In this document: positions 16,764 to 25,646 of the stretch, in pieces
How positions within the stretch are numbered: position 1 is the stretch's first letter
Layout of the letters: each line of letters starts with the position of its first letter
NCBI GenBank assembly: GCA_003486645.1
Contig: DNGI01000508.1
Span: forward strand, 1 to 38,412
Source: Cyanobacteria bacterium UBA11370
Lineage (GTDB): Bacteria > Cyanobacteriota > Cyanobacteriia > Cyanobacteriales > Coleofasciculaceae
Length of the DNA stretch: 38,412 bases
Reading direction: 5' to 3'
Position numbers and translations under genes: made by a program
Notes under the pieces: generated by a model
The model's input: only the letters and a program-made list of their open reading frames with translations
Database searches by the model: none
Told to the model about the DNA's origin: nothing

Positions 16764-16895
16764 TTATTGACCCTTTTGAACCCAAGCCTTAGCATCAGCG
16801 GCTAAAACCTTAGTAATTTCGTGTAACTTAGCCAAACTATCCCGCTTCAGTATCAGCAAGCGCTCCCGCCGCGAGAAAACAATTTTTAAATTACC
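16764..16895 (-). pseudogene. C-terminal gene remnant, family unknown
   Basis: The minus strand has a 43-codon stop-to-stop frame whose end reads LLILKRDSLAKLHEITKV then LAADAKAWVQKGQ. It is protein-like (amphipathic helix, codon pattern) but has no start codon region, and a TGA lies directly upstream in frame. It looks like the tail of a decayed gene. I do not recognise the family. Confidence 0.3.
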
Positions 16896-17163
16896 TCAAG
16901 ATCCGTTTTTTGACAGTTTGTACCAAGTGTGATAGGTAGAGACGATAGCAGTAACAAGACTTCTAATAGGTTCTATACCCTCTAAACTAGTACTCCGTCA
17001 ACCTTAAATTGACGGGTTGGTAGAAGACAAGGGGGACAAGGGGGAAAGAAAGTACTACCTATGAACGCAACTTGGTATTACTTCTGCCGAGCTGGCGAGG
17101 GACTTAGGATTGATGTAAGGTTTTAGAGAAATTTCTTAAGACGTAATACCTTTTAAACTAAAA
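16896..17163. other. Intergenic repeats upstream of the DUF3598 gene
   Basis: There is a hairpin CCGTCAA/TTGACGG (16995-17015), AAGGGGGAC tandem units (17029-17045), and GCAACTTGGTAT, which also occurs at 3717-3730. No gene is seen. Confidence 0.45.
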
Positions 17164-18006
17164 ATGCGATCGCAATGGGAATGTTTTCTACAAAATCTTG
17201 GCGAATGGCAGGGTTCATTTACCACCTTCTCACCCCAAGGGGAACAGTTACAAGATATTCCGTCTGTGCTAACCCTACAAGGACTTGACAATAATCGCAA
17301 AGTTCGCTTGCATCTGCGCTACCTTCCCCCTGAGTACGCCGGAAATGAAAGAGTATTGGACTATACCTATGTGGGTGGGAACCTGATGTTTTTTGAAAAT
17401 GGGGCATTTTCCCAAGGTTCCATTCAATGGGCACCTTTTACCCAATGTGGTGCAGAATTAGCATTGATTGAGGGCGATCGCCGTCTGCGTTTAGCACAAG
17501 TCTTTAATAAAGACAGCCAACTCAGCCAGCTAACCTTAATTCGGGAAAAGCTGGCGGGTACAAATACCCCAGAACGTCCACCTTTAACCTTAGAGCAGTT
17601 ACTGGGAGAATGGGAGGGGGAAGCGACTACCCTTTATCGTGATGGGCAAGAGCCTCAAACCTATCCAACTCATCTTACAATTGAGCGGCAAAACAGTAAC
17701 CGTCTACTCCAACGCCTTACTTATGGTACTGGAGCCTCGACCCATACGATCGCGTCTACAGCTAAAATTAATGGTTCAATTCTTCATTTTGATGAAGGTG
17801 CTTTACCTATTCAGGTTATGTTACTTCCTGATGGAGCCTCTTCTAACTGTCCTTTAGTGGTTAAACCCGGTCATGTTTTTGTGTTAGAGGTGGGTTGGTT
17901 GGTACAGCCTGATCAGCGTCAGCGCCTGATTCGCACCTACAATGAGCGAGGAGCATGGGATAGTCTGACGTTAGTCAAAGAGCAACGTGTGAAAGTCGGG
18001 GATTAA
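17164..18006 (+). CDS. DUF3598 family protein (two lipocalin-like barrels)
   Basis: This 280-residue soluble protein is built of two related halves. Each half begins with the motif GEWQG or GEWEG (residues about 13-17 and 147-151) and ends with LTLIREK or LTLVKEQ. This is the DUF3598 double beta-barrel seen in cyanobacteria and plastids. The function is unknown, and a hydrophobic-ligand carrier is only a structural guess. The ATG overlaps a HIP1-like GCGATCGC. A dispersed repeat begins one base after the stop codon. Confidence 0.8.
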   Translation: MRSQWECFLQNLGEWQGSFTTFSPQGEQLQDIPSVLTLQGLDNNRKVRLHLRYLPPEYAGNERVLDYTYVGGNLMFFENGAFSQGSIQWAPFTQCGAELALIEGDRRLRLAQVFNKDSQLSQLTLIREKLAGTNTPERPPLTLEQLLGEWEGEATTLYRDGQEPQTYPTHLTIERQNSNRLLQRLTYGTGASTHTIASTAKINGSILHFDEGALPIQVMLLPDGASSNCPLVVKPGHVFVLEVGWLVQPDQRQRLIRTYNERGAWDSLTLVKEQRVKVGD

Positions 18007-18007
18007 T

Positions 18008-18108
18008 ATCATGTCTGGTTGAATAACTCTAAAAAAGATTGAGAGGGAGAGGGGGAGAGGGGGAGAGAGGGGGAGGAATTTTATTAGAGGTGATTAGCTG
18101 GACATCAT
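18008..18108. repeat. Dispersed palindromic element with purine core (copy 2)
   Basis: ATCATGTCTGGTTGAATAAC at the left and ATTAGCTGGACATCAT at the right enclose GGGGGAGA repeats. It has the same family and orientation as 1-108. It starts immediately after the DUF3598 stop codon. Confidence 0.75.
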
Positions 18109-18115
18109 AATGATG

Positions 18116-18176
18116 GGAGGAAGAAAGGGGAAGGGGCAAAGATGTTGAAAATCCTTTGCTCTTTGACCTTTCCTCC
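18116..18176. terminator. Imperfect hairpin downstream of gnd
   Basis: GGAGGAAGAAAGG pairs with CCTTTCCTCC, and an inner CAAAG/CTTTG extends the stem. It lies about 100 bases past the gnd stop codon and may terminate that transcript. Confidence 0.4.
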
Positions 18177-18277
18177 ACTTTGGGATCAGCACTCTTGCAA
18201 GAGATCGATTGAACAATTCACCCCCTCACCCCTCCCCCCCTCACCCTTCCCCTCATCCCCCAATTTCCAAAACAGAT

Positions 18278-19726
18278 TTAATCTGTAGTACCTGTTTGCA
18301 GTGATTCCTTATCCGTCTGTGTCCATTCGGTGTGGAATACTCCTTCTTTATCAATCCGTTCGTAGGTATGAGCGCCAAAGTAGTCGCGCTGTGCTTGAGT
18401 GAGGTTTTGGGGTAAGCGATCGCGTCGATAACTATCAAAGTAATCTAACGAAGAACTAAACGCTGGAACTGGAATTCCCAGTTTATTCGCTACCGCCAAC
18501 ACCTCTCGCCAAGCTTCCTGGCGATCTAAAATACTCTGCTTAAACTCAGGCGCTAATAACAGGTTAGGCAGATCCGGATCGTCATTGAAGGCATTTTTAA
18601 TCTTATCCAAGAAGCCTGCTCGAATAATACAACCCCCTTTCCAAATCCGGGCAGTTTCCCCTAAGTTGAGATTGTAATTAAAATCCTTGGATGCCTTACT
18701 CAACAGTGCCATTCCTTGAGCATAGGAACACATCTTCGAGCAATAGAGAGCATCCCGAATTTTATTGATAAAGGCTTTCGTATCCCCATCATACTTGCCC
18801 GTTGGCCCAGTGAGTTTCTTCGATGCTACCATGCGCTCTGCTTTGTAAGAGGACATAGCACGAGCATTGACTGCCGCGTAAATAGTTGGGATCGGAACGC
18901 CGAGTTCGAGAGAATTGACTACTGTCCAACGTCCTGTTCCCTTTTGTCCAGCGGAATCAAGAATCAATTCTACTAAGGGTAGATGAGTTTCAGTATCAAC
19001 GAACCGGAAAATATCGGCTGTAATTTCAATCAGAAACGAATTTAGCTCATCGGTGGTGTTCCATTCTGCAAATACCTCATGGAGTTGAAGATGATCCAAA
19101 CCCAGAGTATTTTTCAGTAAATCGTAGGCTTCAGCAATAAGCTGCATATCGCCATACTCAATCCCGTTATGTACCATCTTGACGTAGTGACCCGCACCAC
19201 CAGGGCCAATGTAGGTAACACAGGGACCATCATCGACTTGAGCGGCAATTTTAGTCAGAATTGGCTCTAATTCTTTATAAGCCGTTTGGGTGCCTCCTGG
19301 CATTAAACTAGGACCATGGAGCGCTCCTTCTTCGCCACCACTGACACCCATCCCCACAAATCCAAGTCCTGTAGACTCTAAATCTTTGGTACGCCGTTCC
19401 GTATCTTCATACAACGAATTGCCACCATCAATAATCATATCGCCCAACTCTAGCAGGGGTTTGAGTTGCTCGATCATGGCATCCACAGGACTACCCGCCT
19501 TAACCATCACCAGGATTTTGCGTGGACGTGCTAGGGTTTGGACAAATTCTTCTATGGAGTAAGCGTCCTTAACATTCTTGCCTTGGGCGCGTTTCTCCAT
19601 GAACTCCTTGGTTTTAGCAGCAGTCCGATTGTAAACGGCTATCGGAAAACCCCGACTTTCCACATTCAGGGCGAGGTTTTCTCCCATCACTGCTAAACCA
19701 ATAACACCGAAGCTGGGTTGTGTCAT
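18278..19726 (-). CDS. gnd: 6-phosphogluconate dehydrogenase (decarboxylating)
   Basis: This is the oxidative pentose-phosphate enzyme that converts 6-phosphogluconate and NADP+ to ribulose 5-phosphate, CO2 and NADPH. It is the main source of reductant for cyanobacteria in the dark. At 482 residues it is full length. The N-terminal motif GVIGLAVMGENLALN carries the NADP fold with NRT at 33-35. The active-site stretch GPGGAGHYVKMVHNGIEYGD and the C-terminal RRDRLPQNLTQAQRDYFGAHTYER are intact. It lies downstream of the fermentation cluster on the same strand, which makes physiological sense, but it is separated by the YggT gene and clear gaps. Confidence 0.97.
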   Translation of the reverse strand: MTQPSFGVIGLAVMGENLALNVESRGFPIAVYNRTAAKTKEFMEKRAQGKNVKDAYSIEEFVQTLARPRKILVMVKAGSPVDAMIEQLKPLLELGDMIIDGGNSLYEDTERRTKDLESTGLGFVGMGVSGGEEGALHGPSLMPGGTQTAYKELEPILTKIAAQVDDGPCVTYIGPGGAGHYVKMVHNGIEYGDMQLIAEAYDLLKNTLGLDHLQLHEVFAEWNTTDELNSFLIEITADIFRFVDTETHLPLVELILDSAGQKGTGRWTVVNSLELGVPIPTIYAAVNARAMSSYKAERMVASKKLTGPTGKYDGDTKAFINKIRDALYCSKMCSYAQGMALLSKASKDFNYNLNLGETARIWKGGCIIRAGFLDKIKNAFNDDPDLPNLLLAPEFKQSILDRQEAWREVLAVANKLGIPVPAFSSSLDYFDSYRRDRLPQNLTQAQRDYFGAHTYERIDKEGVFHTEWTQTDKESLQTGTTD

Positions 19727-19848
19727 AACACTCTCTCGGAAATCTGTTTAAGTTGTAGTACGGTTTATCTCCACTACAGAGTAGCCCGATCCCCAGAAGA
19801 GTCTTGTAAAAAATAGATTAAAAAAGATTAAAAAAATAGATTAAGAGT

Positions 19849-20133
19849 CTAATGTATCATCCTGAGTAACCCTTGCTGACCCAAGAGAATTTCCCGCAGG
19901 AGGCTAAAAATTCCAACCCATATAATGGGCGTAATGTCAACCCCCCCAATGGGAGGAACCAGTTTACGCATCGGGATTAAGAACGGTTCTGTCGGCCAAG
20001 CAATTAAGTTAAACGGTAAGCGGTTTAGGTCTACTTCTGGATACCAGGTAAGGACGATCCGAAAGATAAACAACAAAATCCCCAGTCCGAGTAAAATACC
20101 AAGAGTCCAAATCAGCACAATAGCAGGAGTCAT
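19849..20133 (-). CDS. YggT family membrane protein
   Basis: This small integral membrane protein of about 94 residues has two hydrophobic segments (LIWTLGILLGLGILLFIFRIVL and ITPIIWVGIFSLLREILL). Between them is the family motif WYPEVDLNRLP...PTEPFLIPMRKLVPPIGGVD. I chose ATG 20133; a TTG at 20145 would add four residues. YggT/Ycf19 proteins are linked to cell division, osmotic tolerance and thylakoid or cytochrome maturation in different organisms, so no single role is assigned. Confidence 0.88.
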   Translation of the reverse strand: MTPAIVLIWTLGILLGLGILLFIFRIVLTWYPEVDLNRLPFNLIAWPTEPFLIPMRKLVPPIGGVDITPIIWVGIFSLLREILLGQQGLLRMIH

Positions 20134-20239
20134 CCCTAATCTCAATCCTAATTCTTATACAAATCTTAACGGAAATTTTTAGATAAACTAACCAAGAATG
20201 AGGAATTGCCAATTGCGATTCCCCATTCTCCTATCCCAA

Positions 20240-22984
20240 TTACAAATCAATTTCCGCTTTGACTAAATCACTACTAGCGCGATTAAGACGGAAACCGACT
20301 TTTTCAGACACCTTCTGCATCGGTACATTCTCAGCCAGAATATCAGCCGTAATGCGATCGAGTTTTTCATCCCGACCAATTTGAATCAGTCGCAGGAGTA
20401 ACTCCGTCCCCAATCCCTTATGCTGGAAAGGGTCGCTAACAAGCATGGCAAATTCGGCTTCATTCACACCATGGAGTTTACTTAATCGACCCGCTGCTAA
20501 GATCTGATGGGTTCCCGTTTCTGGATTCTTATAGTCGGCTACTAATGCCATCTCGCGGTCATAATCGATAAAGCAGATCCGGGTTAACCGTTCATGGGCA
20601 ATTCGCCGACTGAGTTTCATCAAATTGAAGTAGCGAAAATAAACGCTTTCTTCTGATAGTGTTTCATGAAACTTAACGATTAGCGGTTCATCTTCCGGAC
20701 GAATGGGGCGAATTGTGACTGGAGTACCATCATTCATTGTCCAGGGCGTGATGTATTGCCGAGGATAGGGGCGAATAGCAGGTTTGGGAAGTTGGTCTTC
20801 TTGAACGTCCCCTTCATGGAGGATAATCCGAGCATCCAGGGCAATTAGGCGATCTGAAGATGCGAGTAAGGGATTAATGTCAATTTCTTTGATCCAACGC
20901 TGCTCGACAACAAGCTGGCTGAATCGTACCATGATCTGTTCCAACTCACGAAGATCAACGGATGTGCGTCCCCGTACCCCTTTCAGCGCTTTATGAATTT
21001 GAGTCTGTTCGATCATGCGCCGCGCTAGGGTAGTGTTAAGGGGAGGAAGGGCGATCGCTCTATCTTTAAAGACCTCCACTAATTGTCCACCAGAACCAAA
21101 GACTAAAACCGGTCCAAACTGAGGATCAATACTGCTACCAATAATCAGTTCATATCCCCCATCCCGCCGGATCATTTCCTGAACCGTAACGCCTAAGAAA
21201 TGTTCCGCGCCAACTTTTTCAGTGACAGATGTTTTAATCGCGTTATAGGCCCAGCATACTGCGTCCGCATCGGTGAGATTCAACTGCACCCCACCCACAT
21301 CGGTTTTATGGGTTATCGTTTCTGAAAATAGTTTGAGAACGACGGGATAACCGAGAGAATTTGCCCAGTTAACGGCTTCCTCTTCAGTTTTTGCCACCCC
21401 TGTGTGTACGATGGGGATATTGTAGGCGGCTAGTAACTGTTTGGATTCCAGTTCGGTGAGGAGAGTGCGACCCGCAAAACGTGCGGTTTCAATCATCTTA
21501 TGAGCTAAGGCGCGATTCGGACCCGTCTCTTCATCGGAAGGGAGTATAGGTGTTTGATAGATGCCATTCAAATTGTAGGTGTACTGCCACAATAAATTAA
21601 ACAAGCGAGCAGCGGAATCGGGATAGGGATAAGTCGGAATACTGGCACGATTCAGCAGAGTTTCTCCCGCTTTGGTTTCCGAACCTCCCATCCAACTAGC
21701 AAAAACGGGTTTTACAGTAGCTTGCGCGTAGGGTTTCAACTGTTCAGCAATTTGGGTCGGATCAGTCATGGCTTGAGGGGTTAAAATCACTAACAATCCA
21801 TCACTGTTAGGGTCTTTAACCGCAATCTCTAAGGCTTTGGTGTAGCGTTCCGGGTCAGCATCGCCGAGAATATCAATGGGGTTGCCATGGCTCCAATGGG
21901 GCGGCAAGATTTGATTAAGGTCGGTAATCGTTTCTTCAGATAGTTCAGCGAGTTCACCCCCTGCACCAATTAACGCATCCGTCGCTAGTACTCCTGGTCC
22001 TCCCGCATTCGTAATAATAGTTAGTCGGGGGCCTTTAGGACGACGGGGTTGTTTGGATAAAACTTCTGCTACGTCGAAGAGTTCAGAAATTTGATTAACG
22101 CGAATCACTCCACAGCGTCGAAATGCCGCATCCAAAACATCATCACTTCCTGCTAAGGAACCTGTATGAGATGCAGAGGCTTTAGCTGCCGCCTCGGTTC
22201 GACCTGTTTTAATCACAATAATAGGCTTTGTGAGTGCCACCTCTCGTGCTGCTGAGAGGAATGACCGCGCATCCCCAATCGATTCCATATAAATCACGAT
22301 ACTTTGAGTGTGGGGATCGTCACCTAAATAATAAATCAAATCGCCCCAATTAACATCGAGCATTGAGCCAATAGAAATAAAGGCACTAAAGCCAACATTT
22401 TCCCAAAAACTCCAATCTAAAACGGCTGTACATAATGCGCCACTCTGACTGATAAAGGCTAAATTACCCGGACGCGCCATGGTACTCGCAAAGGTAGCAT
22501 TTAATCCCGTGCGTGGACTCATTAATCCGAGGCAATTTGGACCAATCACTCGCATTTTGCCCCTGGCTTTTTCCAGGATTTGTTGCTCTAATTCGACCCC
22601 AGATTTACCAATTTCTTTGAATCCTGCCGAAATAACAATGGCACTTTTAACCCCGGCTTCAACACACTCACCAATGACACCTGGAACTGTTGGTGCTGGG
22701 GTAGCAATAATGGCTAAATCCACTTGATCGGGTACGGATTTGATACTGGGATAGGCGGGAATTCCTAATACACTATGTCGCTTGGGATTAATGGGATAAA
22801 TTGTGCCACCAAAGGGATTACTCATTAAGTTCCATAGTAGGGTGCGACCCACACTTCCGGTTTTATCTGTAGCACCAATTACAGCGACGCTTTCGGGTGC
22901 AAAGAAGGAACTGAGAGGTTGACGTTCCGCACGCAAGATATCATACGCTGGATCGGTAGTGGGTTTGAGATGAGGTTTTAACAT
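20240..22984 (-). CDS. ADP-forming acyl-CoA synthetase / GNAT acetyltransferase fusion
   Basis: The domains in order are a CoA-binding Rossmann domain (residues about 23-155, [14 protein letters not shown] and GPNCLG 148-153), succinyl-CoA-ligase-like domains (to about 470, [10 protein letters not shown] with His273), an ATP-grasp domain (about 495-715, [20 protein letters not shown]), and a GNAT domain (about 750-914, [17 protein letters not shown]). This is the architecture of Pat/PatZ lysine acetyltransferases and of ADP-forming acetyl-CoA synthetases. I set the start at ATG 22984. An open frame extends 33 codons upstream only by translating a CCAACAA array. Last gene of the hydrogenase cluster, it could make acetate and ATP from acetyl-CoA or acetylate proteins. 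The retained histidine favours real synthetase activity. Confidence 0.88.
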   Translation of the reverse strand: MLKPHLKPTTDPAYDILRAERQPLSSFFAPESVAVIGATDKTGSVGRTLLWNLMSNPFGGTIYPINPKRHSVLGIPAYPSIKSVPDQVDLAIIATPAPTVPGVIGECVEAGVKSAIVISAGFKEIGKSGVELEQQILEKARGKMRVIGPNCLGLMSPRTGLNATFASTMARPGNLAFISQSGALCTAVLDWSFWENVGFSAFISIGSMLDVNWGDLIYYLGDDPHTQSIVIYMESIGDARSFLSAAREVALTKPIIVIKTGRTEAAAKASASHTGSLAGSDDVLDAAFRRCGVIRVNQISELFDVAEVLSKQPRRPKGPRLTIITNAGGPGVLATDALIGAGGELAELSEETITDLNQILPPHWSHGNPIDILGDADPERYTKALEIAVKDPNSDGLLVILTPQAMTDPTQIAEQLKPYAQATVKPVFASWMGGSETKAGETLLNRASIPTYPYPDSAARLFNLLWQYTYNLNGIYQTPILPSDEETGPNRALAHKMIETARFAGRTLLTELESKQLLAAYNIPIVHTGVAKTEEEAVNWANSLGYPVVLKLFSETITHKTDVGGVQLNLTDADAVCWAYNAIKTSVTEKVGAEHFLGVTVQEMIRRDGGYELIIGSSIDPQFGPVLVFGSGGQLVEVFKDRAIALPPLNTTLARRMIEQTQIHKALKGVRGRTSVDLRELEQIMVRFSQLVVEQRWIKEIDINPLLASSDRLIALDARIILHEGDVQEDQLPKPAIRPYPRQYITPWTMNDGTPVTIRPIRPEDEPLIVKFHETLSEESVYFRYFNLMKLSRRIAHERLTRICFIDYDREMALVADYKNPETGTHQILAAGRLSKLHGVNEAEFAMLVSDPFQHKGLGTELLLRLIQIGRDEKLDRITADILAENVPMQKVSEKVGFRLNRASSDLVKAEIDL

Positions 22985-23045
22985 AATTAGTTGTTGGTTG
23001 TTGGTTGTTGGTTGTTGGTTGTTAGTTGTTGGTTGTTGGTTGTTT
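22985..23045. repeat. Heptamer array before the acyl-CoA synthetase start
   Basis: On the coding strand, CCAACAA/CTAACAA heptamers run to within a few bases of ATG 22984, leaving no Shine-Dalgarno sequence. Confidence 0.85.
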
Positions 23046-23083
23046 TTTTTAGTACTGCCCGATCCCTGATAAATAATAAACAA

Positions 23084-23563
23084 TCAGCAATCAATCACTA
23101 ACAACAAATCTCGAATTTCATTAAGGGCTATTGCTAATCCTTGCTGGGTGATAGGAGATAAATTTTCTCCAAACTCGAAGTTAAGGGCTGGTATGGTAAT
23201 TAACCACGCTGGCGGAGAATAACTGTAGATAGCTTGGGTCAGGCCAAGAAGGACTCGCGGATCACTGCTATGTCCGAGGGAAAAATTGTTAGCATCAATA
23301 GGTTCAATTGGAGTGATTTGCACGATATTTTTTTCTTCAGAGATTGGATAGGCATCAACAAAAATAACGCCCTTTGCACCCTGTAACGTTTCTGCTAATT
23401 CTGGAGTTAATTGATGAACGGGAAGCGATCGCACCGATGGTAATTCCCATCCTTGCACCTCGGATGCTACCCGCTGACCTACACCGTCATCACTACGTAG
23501 TGTATTGCCATAGCCAATCACGATAACCGAGTTTTTTGACAACGTAGCATCCGTAACATTCAT
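23084..23563 (-). CDS. hoxW: HoxW, hydrogenase large-subunit maturation protease
   Basis: This is the endopeptidase of the HyaD/HycI family that removes the C-terminal tail of HoxH after nickel insertion. At 159 residues it has the usual size. The N-terminal motif VIGYGNTLRSDDGVGQ carries the nickel-sensing Asp, and FVDAYPI holds the second conserved acidic residue. It has a GGAG site before its ATG and follows the SpoIIE gene by 22 bases. The substrate tail is present on HoxH in this window. Three unrelated signalling genes lie between it and hoxH. Confidence 0.93.
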   Translation of the reverse strand: MNVTDATLSKNSVIVIGYGNTLRSDDGVGQRVASEVQGWELPSVRSLPVHQLTPELAETLQGAKGVIFVDAYPISEEKNIVQITPIEPIDANNFSLGHSSDPRVLLGLTQAIYSYSPPAWLITIPALNFEFGENLSPITQQGLAIALNEIRDLLLVIDC

Positions 23564-23585
23564 GTTATATTCTCCATCCCATAGC

Positions 23586-24746
23586 CTAACAATATTCGAG
23601 TTGAACTTCTTTTTTATTTTCTCGTAAAAACTTGATTAATTCTTCGACTAAACTTCTTCTAATGGAAATATTTTTAGGTAAAAGGGGATTTTGATAAAAT
23701 TCGTTAATTTGCTGACCGACTAAAAAGAATATGGAGTCTGCCATCAGGATTTCATTGGCTAAAAGAACGGCTCCATTTTTGTCTATAGGTAATCGATCAA
23801 TATCGCAATTAGAGTTTCTTAAAACTTCTAAGCTTTTTGATATTGTTAATATTCCTTCTGTTACTAAATCAATTTCACTTAATTTACCAATAGGTGGCAA
23901 ATCCGGGCGAATCGTTGATATATCCATGTCAATTTCTTCTCCCAAATAACTCGCCACAATATTACCAGTAGTCCCACCACATACAACTTTTCTGCCATTA
24001 AAACGAACGAGTCGTTCTACATATTCGTAATCTTTACTAGGATCTAAAGGTGGACCTGTAAAAATCATCAATGGGTTTCTACGTCTGACATAAACCCCAA
24101 CAAACGTCGCATCATCGCCGATTTGTCCTTGGTAAAGGGAATGGGTTTCTCTAATAACGTTCTGAACAATAGTTCGGGCTGTGTTGGCATCTCGGATTAA
24201 GACACCCTCTATATATTTCGATACATTGTCCCACCCCCAACCAAAATTTAATAATGCACCCAAACCCGCGTACAAAACTCCATCACTTGCAGCGCCTAAA
24301 AAATCACCTTTTTCGAGATAACCTTCAGAAATAATAATTTCTTTCCCTAAAATTTTTTCAGATTTCTTTTTTATATTAATTACCCGACCCTTCTTCAAAT
24401 AAAAGACGGGAGGGTTATCAAAATTAATAACTTTAAATTTATTAGTTTTGTTGTCAATTTGGATAATTGTAAATGTCGCGTAGGCAATTTTTCTAACCTG
24501 ACAAATCGGTAAAGTCCCAATCACCGTTTCGATCACGTCCTCTAAAGGAACATCGGCATTTAACATCGTGATCAGAATTTCGGTTGTCAGCGTGGCGAGA
24601 ATATTCGCTTTCACCCCACTGCCTAAACCATCGGATAATACGATTGTGGTTTTATCTTCTGTTTTGAGAAATTTTACTTTATCCCCGCAAAGTTCTTCTC
24701 CTTTTTTATTCAAACTTAAATCATAAATATCAAAAAAGTTCTCCAC
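23586..24746 (-). CDS. SpoIIE-type PP2C serine phosphatase, hydrogenase-linked
   Basis: The protein begins FFDIYDLSLNKKGEELCGDKVKF and keeps the PP2C metal-binding motifs LSDGLGSGVKAN, ASDGVLYAG and GDDATFVGV, so it should be active. The C-terminal third (GPPLDPSKDYEYVERLVRF...VVCGGTTGNIVA) is a second conserved region. The pattern matches phosphatases encoded with [FeFe] hydrogenases in Clostridia and relatives, from memory of that family. The start is uncertain. GTG 24746 has AGGGAGA seven bases upstream. TTG 24782 would overlap the PAS gene by 20 bases, and GTG 24752 is also possible. Translation is probably coupled to the PAS gene. The substrate is unknown, since no STAS or kinase gene is adjacent. 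The gene is AT-rich compared with hoxH and hoxW. Confidence 0.85.
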   Translation of the reverse strand: MENFFDIYDLSLNKKGEELCGDKVKFLKTEDKTTIVLSDGLGSGVKANILATLTTEILITMLNADVPLEDVIETVIGTLPICQVRKIAYATFTIIQIDNKTNKFKVINFDNPPVFYLKKGRVINIKKKSEKILGKEIIISEGYLEKGDFLGAASDGVLYAGLGALLNFGWGWDNVSKYIEGVLIRDANTARTIVQNVIRETHSLYQGQIGDDATFVGVYVRRRNPLMIFTGPPLDPSKDYEYVERLVRFNGRKVVCGGTTGNIVASYLGEEIDMDISTIRPDLPPIGKLSEIDLVTEGILTISKSLEVLRNSNCDIDRLPIDKNGAVLLANEILMADSIFFLVGQQINEFYQNPLLPKNISIRRSLVEELIKFLRENKKEVQLEYC

Positions 24747-24762
24747 TGCCACATCTCCCTGG

Positions 24763-25272
24763 CTAAACCATCTCCTGTTCAACCATTTGAATAATTTTCA
24801 ATAAACTCACCTTGGTTTGGGCGGTTGTTTCTCCTAATAGTCCGGCAATTTCTTGCACCACTTTCATTTGGTTATCGACAACTTCATTAACTTTACTTAC
24901 CGTTTCGGCTTTCAACTTAATCATTTCTTGTTTACGCTGAAATTCATGGGTCATATCGACCATAATGCAAGCAATTATATTTTCTTCTTTAATCGGAAAT
25001 ATAACTTTTCTGACATATAAATTATGATGTTCATACGCTTCTTCTTTTCCCCGAATCACTTCATCGTTTTCCCATACGGTTTGAAAGTCTTCTACGTCTT
25101 CTAAAATTAAAGATGCCTCCTGACCAATAATCGTTTCCCGGTCTACCTGAAACATCCGACAAAATGCTGGGTTCACCAAGGTTATCTTCATACTGTGATC
25201 AACAACAATCAGACCGTTTGGATCGTATTCCCAGAGTAATTCCCATAAAGTTTTATCGCTGGTTTGCACCAT
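24763..25272 (-). CDS. PAS-domain sensor protein without kinase domain
   Basis: This 169-residue protein has one PAS domain (about 8-118: LLWEYDPNGLIVVDHSMKITLVNPAF...GQEASLILED). It is followed by a helical, probably coiled-coil segment (about 120-169, with ETVSKVNEVVDNQMKVVQEI) that resembles the dimerisation helices of a histidine kinase. No His phosphorylation motif or ATPase domain follows. It is sandwiched tightly between the [2Fe-2S] protein (15-base gap) and the SpoIIE phosphatase, and is therefore a probable sensory partner of the phosphatase. The ligand is not apparent; there is no obvious haem or flavin signature. Confidence 0.85.
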   Translation of the reverse strand: MVQTSDKTLWELLWEYDPNGLIVVDHSMKITLVNPAFCRMFQVDRETIIGQEASLILEDVEDFQTVWENDEVIRGKEEAYEHHNLYVRKVIFPIKEENIIACIMVDMTHEFQRKQEMIKLKAETVSKVNEVVDNQMKVVQEIAGLLGETTAQTKVSLLKIIQMVEQEMV

Positions 25273-25287
25273 GGTTTTCTCGATGTA

Positions 25288-25545
25288 TTATTCAATATAG
25301 GGTAAAATTTCTTGTTTAAACTTCTGCTCAATGTTGTTAGCATTGATATTGATAAAAAATTTACCTTTAAACTTCATTACAATCCCAACACTACAGGTTT
25401 CTAAACAAAATGAACCCTTCAGTTCGACTTTATTGTCTAGATTATATCTGCTGATTAATTCTTGCAACTTGGGCAAAACTTCATAAACTCCAAGCTGATG
25501 GCAAGCAGAACCCATACACAGATATAAATTCTCTTTACTGTCCAT
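25288..25545 (-). CDS. Thioredoxin-like [2Fe-2S] ferredoxin (HoxE/HydD-like domain)
   Basis: This 85-residue single-domain protein has four cysteines in the thioredoxin-like ferredoxin pattern: CMGSAC (Cys10, Cys15) and CLETC (Cys47, Cys51). The same fold forms the N-terminus of HoxF and the C-terminus of HoxE in this operon. Similar stand-alone proteins accompany bifurcating [FeFe] hydrogenases. A clear GGAGG site precedes the ATG. First gene of the three-gene cassette after hoxH, it could carry electrons or report the redox state of the hydrogenase to the PAS protein; the latter is inference. Confidence 0.9.
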   Translation of the reverse strand: MDSKENLYLCMGSACHQLGVYEVLPKLQELISRYNLDNKVELKGSFCLETCSVGIVMKFKGKFFININANNIEQKFKQEILPYIE

Positions 25546-25646
25546 TTCATTTCCTCCGGAATTCGGGAGTGGGGAGTGAGAAATTGAAAATTAGGAATAA
25601 AATTCTTATTTTTCCTTTTGCTTCTCTACTCCCGACTTCCTATGTG

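Noticed and set aside
22985-23083. An N-terminal extension of the acyl-CoA synthetase beginning at 23083
   Set aside because: The extra 33 residues come from translating the CCAACAA array (Pro-Thr-Thr-Asn-Asn-Gln-Gln repeats). The conserved protein begins at ATG 22984.
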